Source: Alitiscatomonas aceti (GTDB lineage: Bacteria > Bacillota > Clostridia > Lachnospirales > Lachnospiraceae). Taken from it: a stretch of 41,987 nucleotides of DNA. The DNA lies in contig NZ_JAOQJF010000029.1 in the NCBI RefSeq assembly GCF_025567195.1, positions 1 through 41,987 of the forward strand, read 5' to 3'. The translations under genes were made by a program, and so were the position numbers. Positions 38,082 through 41,987 of this stretch are shown here, piece by piece. Every line of letters begins with the position of its first letter. Within the stretch, counting starts at the first letter, position 1. The notes below the pieces were generated by a model, which saw only the letters and a list, made by a program, of their open reading frames with translations, had not been told where the DNA came from and ran no database searches.

Positions 38082-38528
38082 ATGGGGGATGTTGAGAGGG
38101 TCAAGCGTATGGTCGCATCCTGTATCCGTAAATTCGGAACTACTGATCCATTTGAGATTGCCGATCAGCTTGGTGTACTTTACCAAATAGGTAATTTAAA
38201 ATGCGACGGGTGCTATATGTTTCTAAAAAATCACCGGTATATTTTTTTAAGTAGCGTTTTAAACCGTCAAGAGCTGATCCTTGTAATGGCCCACGAACTG
38301 GGACATGCTCTGCTTGATCGAAAATCAAACTGTTATTTTATCCGGAACAAAACGTTTTTACTTAACTCAAAACTGGAACGAAGGGCAAATTTATTTGCAG
38401 CGTATCTTCTGATATCCGATGAGATGATATCGGAATACAAAGAATGCACGATTGAGCAGTTCTGCCAGGGTACAGGGTACCCGAAAGAACTGGTTGAATT
38501 AAGGTTAAAACAGCCTACGGCGTTTTAA
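38082..38528 (+). CDS. ImmA/IrrE-family metallopeptidase
   Basis: This 148-residue protein starts MGDVERVKRMVASCIRKFGT. The zinc motif HELGH lies at about residues 70-74, with a third ligand likely in the ERRANLFAAYLL helix. ImmA proteases cleave the ImmR-type repressor after DNA damage and so induce the prophage. The gene directly follows the repressor gene in the same operon, as in ICEBs1 and phi105. Confidence 0.9.
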   Translation: MGDVERVKRMVASCIRKFGTTDPFEIADQLGVLYQIGNLKCDGCYMFLKNHRYIFLSSVLNRQELILVMAHELGHALLDRKSNCYFIRNKTFLLNSKLERRANLFAAYLLISDEMISEYKECTIEQFCQGTGYPKELVELRLKQPTAF

Positions 38529-38558
38529 TAAATAATCAAACGAAAAAGGAGTATGAGT

Positions 38559-39332
38559 ATGAAAAAAGAAAAACCCACAACAAAAGTTTGCAAACATTGC
38601 AAAACAGAAATCCCCTATGGGGCAAAAATTTGTCCTCAATGTCGTAAAAAGCAAGGGATGGGAATGTTCCCTAAAGTTGTTATTGGTCTAGTTGTTATTG
38701 GTGTAATAGGAAGTGCTTTTGGGGGGAACGGTTCAGACAACTCCGTAGATACAATTCCTTCTGTCTCTGCAACTGAAATCTCTTCAGCCGAACCCAAAGC
38801 GGAAACGTCCACCATAGAACCAGTTGAAACGCAAACATCCATTGCAGAGCAAGCAACTGCTAGAACAGAGCCTTCTGTTCCCACAGAATATAAATCAGCA
38901 TTAAAAAAAGCTAAAACCTACAGTGATATGATGTACATGTCCAAGGCCGGAATTTATAACCAATTGACCTCTGAATTCGGTGAGCAATTTACACCAGAAG
39001 CTGCCCAGTATGCTATTGATAATTTAGATGCAGATTGGAATATCAACGCTTTAGAAAAAGCCAAGACTTATAGTGAAACCATGCATATGTCTAAGGCTGC
39101 TATTTATGACCAGCTCATTTCTGAGCATGGTGAGGCCTTTACTGAGAGTGAAGCCCAATATGCCATTGATAATATTGAGGCAGATTGGAACTCTAATGCG
39201 TTAGAAAAAGCCAAAGTCTACCAGGATACTATGAGCATGTCTCCTGCTGCAATTCGTGATCAATTAGTTTCTGAATATGGAGAAAAGTTTACAGCCGAAG
39301 AAGCGGACTATGCAATTGAGCATCTTGAATAA
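38559..39332 (+). CDS. Zinc-ribbon, membrane-anchored triple-Ltp protein (superinfection exclusion)
   Basis: The start MKKEKPTTKVCKHCK was preferred because GGAG lies seven bases upstream. It has 257 residues: a zinc ribbon (CKHC...CPQC, about 10-32), one transmembrane helix (VVIGLVVIGVIGSAFG), a Ser/Thr/Glu-rich linker, and three repeats of about 50 residues at the C-terminus. Each repeat shows ALEKAKTYSETMHMSKAAIY and YAIDN(L/I)..DWN, the Ltp (host cell surface-exposed lipoprotein) helical domain. Ltp of Streptococcus phage TP-J34 blocks DNA injection by other phages, so a similar task is likely. The plus-strand location after the immunity genes suits expression in the lysogen. Confidence 0.85.
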   Translation: MKKEKPTTKVCKHCKTEIPYGAKICPQCRKKQGMGMFPKVVIGLVVIGVIGSAFGGNGSDNSVDTIPSVSATEISSAEPKAETSTIEPVETQTSIAEQATARTEPSVPTEYKSALKKAKTYSDMMYMSKAGIYNQLTSEFGEQFTPEAAQYAIDNLDADWNINALEKAKTYSETMHMSKAAIYDQLISEHGEAFTESEAQYAIDNIEADWNSNALEKAKVYQDTMSMSPAAIRDQLVSEYGEKFTAEEADYAIEHLE

Positions 39333-39344
39333 AATTTTTCTTTG

Positions 39345-39371
39345 TGTCCCTTGCCTCACCGCAAGGGGCAC
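39345..39371. terminator. Hairpin after the Ltp-like gene
   Basis: CCCTTGC pairs with GCAAGGG around a 6-nt loop shortly after the Ltp-like gene. There is no good T-run on the plus strand, so termination may be weak. It could also mark the upstream border of the toxin transcript. Confidence 0.45.
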
Positions 39372-39462
39372 CCCATTGACAATATAATATACTTATCCGG
39401 GCAGCCGAACAGGCGGCAGCTCTCTATCCGTTCCGAGCCTTTCGGAAAGGGGGAGATGCTTT

Positions 39463-39546
39463 ATGAGTACATATGAGGAATTTATGATAATTCTGGCGAC
39501 AGCCAGTTTGATTGTTGCGATTCTGAATTACACCCATAAAAAATAG
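39463..39546 (+). CDS. Type I toxin, holin-like 27-residue membrane peptide
   Basis: The peptide starts MSTYEEFMIILATASLIVAI and ends LNYTHKK: one membrane helix and a basic tail. It matches the putative holin-like toxin family (Hol_Tox, TxpA/BsrG type) of Firmicutes. The SD AAAGGGGGAG is partly paired in a CCTTT/AAAGG hairpin just upstream, as in type I toxins with restrained translation. An antisense RNA from 39635 overlaps the 3' end. Excess toxin would harm the membrane, so the pair may keep the prophage in its host. Confidence 0.85.
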   Translation: MSTYEEFMIILATASLIVAILNYTHKK

Positions 39547-39635
39547 CCGTCCTGCTCTTGGCGGAGGAGACGACTATTTTAGGTTATTGACTCGCCGGGA
39601 CGGGTAGCGTGCACCTACCTGTCGGCTGTCTTGTT
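39538..39635 (-). ncRNA. Antisense RNA antitoxin
   Basis: A transcript from the consensus promoter at 39642-39670 would start near 39635, run leftwards and end at the stem AAAATAG...CTATTTT followed by TTTTTT near 39538. It is about 98 nt long and is complementary to the 3' end and untranslated part of the toxin transcript. This is the convergent, 3'-overlapping arrangement of txpA/RatA and bsrG/SR4. The RNA is predicted, not shown. Confidence 0.7.
39541..39585. terminator. Shared terminator of toxin mRNA and antitoxin RNA
   Basis: AAATAGCCGTC pairs with GACGACTATTTT with one mismatch, leaving A/T tracts on both sides. It would end the toxin mRNA on the plus strand and, with a better T-run, the antisense RNA on the minus strand. 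Confidence 0.65.
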
Positions 39636-39641
39636 AAGTAT

Positions 39642-39670
39642 ATTATATGTCACCTGGACCATTTTGTCAA
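39642..39670 (-). promoter_or_regulatory. Consensus promoter of the antitoxin RNA
   Basis: On the minus strand TTGACA (39670-39665), 17 bp and TATAAT (39647-39642) form a perfect promoter. A 14-bp inverted repeat (39654-39667 with 39697-39710) covers its spacer and -35, so it may be controlled by a bound protein. Confidence 0.75.
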
Positions 39671-39710
39671 ATCTGAATACCATTTCGTTGAGGTCAACAA
39701 AATGGTCCAG
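39654..39710. repeat. 14-bp inverted repeat at the antitoxin promoter
   Basis: CTGGACCATTTTGT (39654-39667) and ACAAAATGGTCCAG (39697-39710) are exact reverse complements separated by 29 bp. The left arm overlaps the antitoxin promoter. The sequence could bind a dimeric regulator at two sites or form a hairpin in either transcript. Confidence 0.65.
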
Positions 39711-39740
39711 ATCGGTTCTGGCTATTGATTATCGCGTCAG

Positions 39741-39780
39741 AAATAATAAAAACCGGCCCCTGCGCCAACAGGAACCGGCT
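39741..39780 (-). terminator. Minus-strand terminator upstream of the integrase
   Basis: CCGG-TT-CCTG pairs with CAGG-GG-CCGG in the minus-strand RNA (U-G pairs in the middle) and is followed by TTTTTATTATTT. The pairing is complete only in the minus-strand RNA. It would stop antisense transcripts that come through the integrase gene before they reach the toxin module. Confidence 0.6.
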
Positions 39781-39906
39781 TCAGATATCTCCGAAGAGAT
39801 ACAATGTGACAACCAATCACAAGAACATTGTACCATCTTCGGAAACAGCATGCAATCCAAACATTTGTACGGCTGTTGTTTTTATACTTAAAAAGGAGGA
39901 ACGAAG

Positions 39907-41025
39907 ATGGCAAAAGCAAAATATACCAAAGGAGCAGACGGATATTTCACAACAAAGACGTGGGACGGATCCTATAACCAGGACGGAACGAAACACAGGG
40001 TCACACTCCGGTCAAAAAAATCCAGCGCGGACCTGGAAAAACAGGTAATCGAGCTGAAGGCCAAGATCCGGAACGGAGATGCCGTGCGCGGATCAGATAC
40101 ACTGTTTTGCGAGTATGCTGCGGAATGGCTGGAAACCTATAAGGCCGTCCGGAGCACAAACACGCGGAAAATGTACCTCAATATTATCACGCATCACTTT
40201 CCTGTTCTGGAAGGGATCCGGCTCCAGGACATCCGTAAGCTGCACTTCCAGATGCTTATCAACTCCGCGATTGACCGGCCGCGTATCTGCCAGCAGATCC
40301 GGCTTACCTTCCGGCAGGTCATCCGATCCGCAATCTCAGACCACCTCTTGCCGGAAAGCGCCTTCCGGACGATCTGTGAGGGGATAGAACTGCCCAGGTA
40401 TAAAGCAAAAGAGAGGCGTCCCCTGACTGATCTGGAGAAAAAAATGATCCCTAAAGCGGATTTCAGCCCTATGGAACGGACCTTTGTTTATATCCTCTAC
40501 GGCTGCGGCCTAAGACGTGGAGAGGCACTGGCCCTCCGTAAAACTGACATATGTCTTAAAACAGCCGAACTGACCGTCAGACAGGCTTTTGAGTTTGATG
40601 GCAATAATCCCTCTCCCAAGTCTCCAAAGTCGGATAACGGCTACCGTACAGTCCCTATGCCGCCTTATCTGGTGATGCAATTAAAAAATTATATGCCCTC
40701 TATCCCTGGGGAATATCTTTTCCATAACCAGAATGCCCGGATCATGACACATACTGGATATACCAGGATGTGGCAGCGTATCGTGGACAAAATGAATGCT
40801 GCCGCTGGTGGAAACAAAAATATCCGTGTGATCTTTGGTCTGACGGCACATATATTCCGCCATAATTACTGTACGGAATTATGCTATCAGATTCCGGCAA
40901 TCTCCACTAAAAAGATTGCCCAGCTTCTGGGGGACGATGAAAAGATGGTCCTGGAGGTGTATAGTCACATCGTGGATGAAAAAGAAAAAGCCCCGGACGT
41001 TGTTGCCAAGGCCCTGGCTTTATAG
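39907..41025 (+). CDS. int: Tyrosine site-specific integrase
   Basis: This 372-residue protein starts MAKAKYTKGADGYFTTKTWD after AAAGGAGGAACGAAG. The N-terminal 55 residues form an AP2-like arm-binding domain (YNQDGTKHRVTLRSKKSSAD). A SAM-like core-binding domain covers about 65-165. The catalytic domain carries R (GCGLRRGEAL), K (SPKSDNGYR), H..R (TAHIFRHNYC) and the Tyr nucleophile in LEVYSHI. It integrates into the tRNA-Lys gene; attR lies 157 bp past its stop and arm-type repeats are in between. Confidence 0.96.
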   Translation: MAKAKYTKGADGYFTTKTWDGSYNQDGTKHRVTLRSKKSSADLEKQVIELKAKIRNGDAVRGSDTLFCEYAAEWLETYKAVRSTNTRKMYLNIITHHFPVLEGIRLQDIRKLHFQMLINSAIDRPRICQQIRLTFRQVIRSAISDHLLPESAFRTICEGIELPRYKAKERRPLTDLEKKMIPKADFSPMERTFVYILYGCGLRRGEALALRKTDICLKTAELTVRQAFEFDGNNPSPKSPKSDNGYRTVPMPPYLVMQLKNYMPSIPGEYLFHNQNARIMTHTGYTRMWQRIVDKMNAAAGGNKNIRVIFGLTAHIFRHNYCTELCYQIPAISTKKIAQLLGDDEKMVLEVYSHIVDEKEKAPDVVAKALAL

Positions 41026-41034
41026 GAAAAAAAA

Positions 41035-41095
41035 TCTGGGACATTTTTGGGACATTTCCCATCCAGAATGCCCCTCTGGGACACAAATGGGACAT
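41035..41095. promoter_or_regulatory. Integrase arm-type binding repeats, right arm
   Basis: Four copies of TGGGACA(T/C) form two pairs, the first identical to the left-arm pair (21 bp), the second reading TGGGACACAAATGGGACAT. They begin 10 bp after the integrase stop and 87-147 bp from the attachment core. This layout fits an attP with unequal arms. Confidence 0.7.
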
Positions 41096-41132
41096 TTACT
41101 TTAGTCCAGAATCTCCCACATACGGTTACAAC

Positions 41133-41177
41133 AAAAATGGCGGAAACCCGCATAAATACTAGGTTTTCCGCCATTTT
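41133..41177. terminator. Two-way terminator between integrase and tRNA-Lys
   Basis: AAAATGGCGGAAA pairs with TTTTCCGCCATTTT with a small bulge, and A/T tracts flank the stem. It ends integrase transcripts from the left and tRNA operon transcripts from the right. It is phage DNA and so replaces the host terminator that integration moved to the far side (108-141). Confidence 0.8.
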
Positions 41178-41181
41178 ATAA

Positions 41182-41226
41182 TCATGAGACATCGGGGATT
41201 CGAACCCCGGACAACTTGATTAAAAG
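41182..41226. other. attR attachment core (45-bp direct repeat)
   Basis: This copy is identical to attL at 147-191. It forms the 3' half of the intact tRNA-Lys gene, so integration keeps the tRNA functional. Identity ends at position 32 of the anticodon loop, where host sequence of the 5' half begins. Confidence 0.95.
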
Positions 41227-41257
41227 TCAAGTGCTCTACCGACTGAGCTAATATCCC
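41185..41257 (-). tRNA. tRNA-Lys(UUU)
   Basis: This is a 73-nt tRNA with a full cloverleaf: acceptor GGGATAT with ATGTCTC (two G-U pairs), anticodon loop CTTTTAA and discriminator A. CCA is not encoded. It is the integration target; its 3' half comes from the phage attP. Confidence 0.97.
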
Positions 41258-41277
41258 ATACAACTATTTAGTTGTAA

Positions 41278-41350
<73 letters not shown>

Positions 41351-41357
41351 ATAAAAA

Positions 41358-41431
<74 letters not shown>

Positions 41432-41486
41432 ACGTTTCTTATATTATTATATACAATAAGTTTGAAAATATCAATACTTATTTTAC

Positions 41487-41568
41487 TGGGCGGAGGTGGA
41501 TTCGAACCACCGAAGCAAGTTGCAGCAGATTTACAGTCTGTCCCCTTTGGCCACTCGGGAACCCGCCC
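41487..41568 (-). tRNA. tRNA-Tyr(GUA)
   Basis: An 82-nt class II tRNA with a long variable arm, anticodon loop CTGTAAA and acceptor GGGCGGG paired with TCCGCCC. CCA is not encoded. Confidence 0.96.
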
Positions 41569-41597
41569 ATATTGTCTTCAGCTCAATGAGTTTTTCG

Positions 41598-41670
41598 AGC
41601 CGATGATCGGACTCGAACCGATAACCTGCTGATTACAAATCAGCTGCTCTGCCAATTGAGCCACATCGGC
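41598..41670 (-). tRNA. tRNA-Thr(UGU)
   Basis: A 73-nt cloverleaf with acceptor GCCGATG/CATCGGC, anticodon loop TTTGTAA and discriminator T. CCA is not encoded. Confidence 0.96.
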
Positions 41671-41686
41671 ACATTTAGTTGAAAAG

Positions 41687-41759
41687 TGGGGCCTATAGGG
41701 CTCGAACCTATGACCCTCTGCTTGTAAGGCAGATGCTCTCCCAGCTGAGCTAAGACCCC
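41687..41759 (-). tRNA. tRNA-Val(UAC)
   Basis: A 73-nt cloverleaf with acceptor GGGGTCT/AGGCCCC, anticodon loop CTTACAA and discriminator A. CCA is not encoded. Confidence 0.97.
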
Positions 41760-41792
41760 AGATATGAAATTGTTTCTTCTATTTAAGAAGAG

Positions 41793-41866
41793 CGACCCGG
41801 ATGGGATTCGAACCCACGACCTCCGCCGTGACAGGGCGGCGCTCTAACCAGCTGAGCCACCGGGCC
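41793..41866 (-). tRNA. tRNA-Asp(GUC)
   Basis: A 74-nt cloverleaf with acceptor GGCCCGG/CCGGGTC, anticodon loop CTGTCAC and discriminator G. It is the first tRNA after the 23S rRNA gene, about 62 bp downstream of it. Confidence 0.97.
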
Positions 41867-41928
41867 ATCTGAAGGACTATGCCTTCAAAACCACATACTG
41901 AACTTCCGAAACCTTTTAAACAGCCTTT

Positions 41929-41987
41929 CTGGATAAGCCCTCGACCGATTAGTGACAGTCAGCTCCGTACATTGCTGCACTTCCACC
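41929..41987 (-). rRNA. 23S rRNA, 3' end (partial)
   Basis: The minus strand reads GGTGGAAGTGCAGCAATG at the window edge and then CTAATCGGTCGAGGGCTTA, the conserved 3' end of clostridial 23S rRNA. The rest of the gene is outside the window. No 5S rRNA lies between it and tRNA-Asp. The exact 3' end is an estimate. Confidence 0.88.

Larger units (their letters stand above)
39547..39906. other. Gene-free control region between toxin module and integrase
   Basis: No protein gene is credible here; open frames on both strands lack ribosome binding sites. It holds the antisense RNA, its promoter, the 14-bp inverted repeat, a minus-strand terminator, and a second imperfect inverted repeat (39791-39807 with 39825-39842; CCGAAGA and TACAATGT arms) before the integrase. 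It ends with the integrase SD AAAGGAGG. Confidence 0.6.

Noticed and set aside
41034..41100. Repeats after the integrase as a CRISPR-like array
   Set aside because: The units are only 8 bp, spaced at about one helical turn, and recur at the other prophage end; integrase arm sites explain them better.

Overview
The window is one complete prophage of about 41.0 kb inside a host tRNA gene, with short stretches of host DNA at both ends. The right end holds seven tRNA genes (Lys, Phe, fMet, Tyr, Thr, Val, Asp; all minus strand, none encoding CCA) and the 3' end of a 23S rRNA gene. The tRNA set, the GGAGG-type ribosome binding sites, the moderate GC content and the gene families point to a Firmicute of the class Clostridia, most likely Lachnospiraceae. 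Genus cannot be fixed from this sequence. A 45-bp direct repeat (147-191 and 41182-41226) made of the 3' half of tRNA-Lys(UUU) marks attL and attR. The intact tRNA is kept at the right end, next to the integrase.

The phage is a tailed virus with a long non-contractile tail (siphovirus-like), and almost all genes lie on the minus strand, so the transcription order runs right to left. From left to right: lysis (endolysin and holin either side of a 181-N assembly gap, then an XhlA-like protein, 350-1936); tail fibre and baseplate (1954-6769); tape measure (6784-10095); a Com-like zinc finger, tail assembly chaperones, major tail protein and head-tail joining proteins (10144-13532); major capsid protein and scaffold (13548-15104); a large tail-fibre cassette oddly placed inside the head region (15189-18646); a MuF-like minor capsid protein ending in a CdiA-type nuclease toxin domain (18855-20435); portal and both terminase subunits (20809-24241). 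Then come an AT-rich two-gene cassette of unknown function (24421-25621) and a late regulator with small genes (26043-28123). Replication and recombination genes follow: helicase loader, DnaD-like initiator, Hjc-like resolvase, RecT and a YqaJ exonuclease (29970-35473). Small early genes occupy 35470-37460.

The lysis-lysogeny switch lies at 37233-38528. A Cro-like and a CI/ImmR-like HTH protein have almost identical recognition helices. They flank a 190-bp control region with five operator-like sites and a consensus leftward promoter, and an ImmA/IrrE metallopeptidase follows. Genes probably expressed in the lysogen lie to the right on the plus strand: a zinc-ribbon/transmembrane/triple-Ltp protein likely to block superinfection, a type I toxin-antitoxin module with a 27-residue membrane toxin, and the tyrosine integrase with arm-type repeats on both sides of the attachment core.

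The observations most worth following up are the MuF-toxin fusion without a visible immunity gene, a canonical -1 slippery heptamer at the end of the major tail protein gene, the terminator-bounded fibre and membrane-protein cassettes, a candidate 67-nt small RNA behind a consensus promoter at 18752, the type I toxin-antitoxin module, and iteron-like repeats inside the DnaD-like gene.
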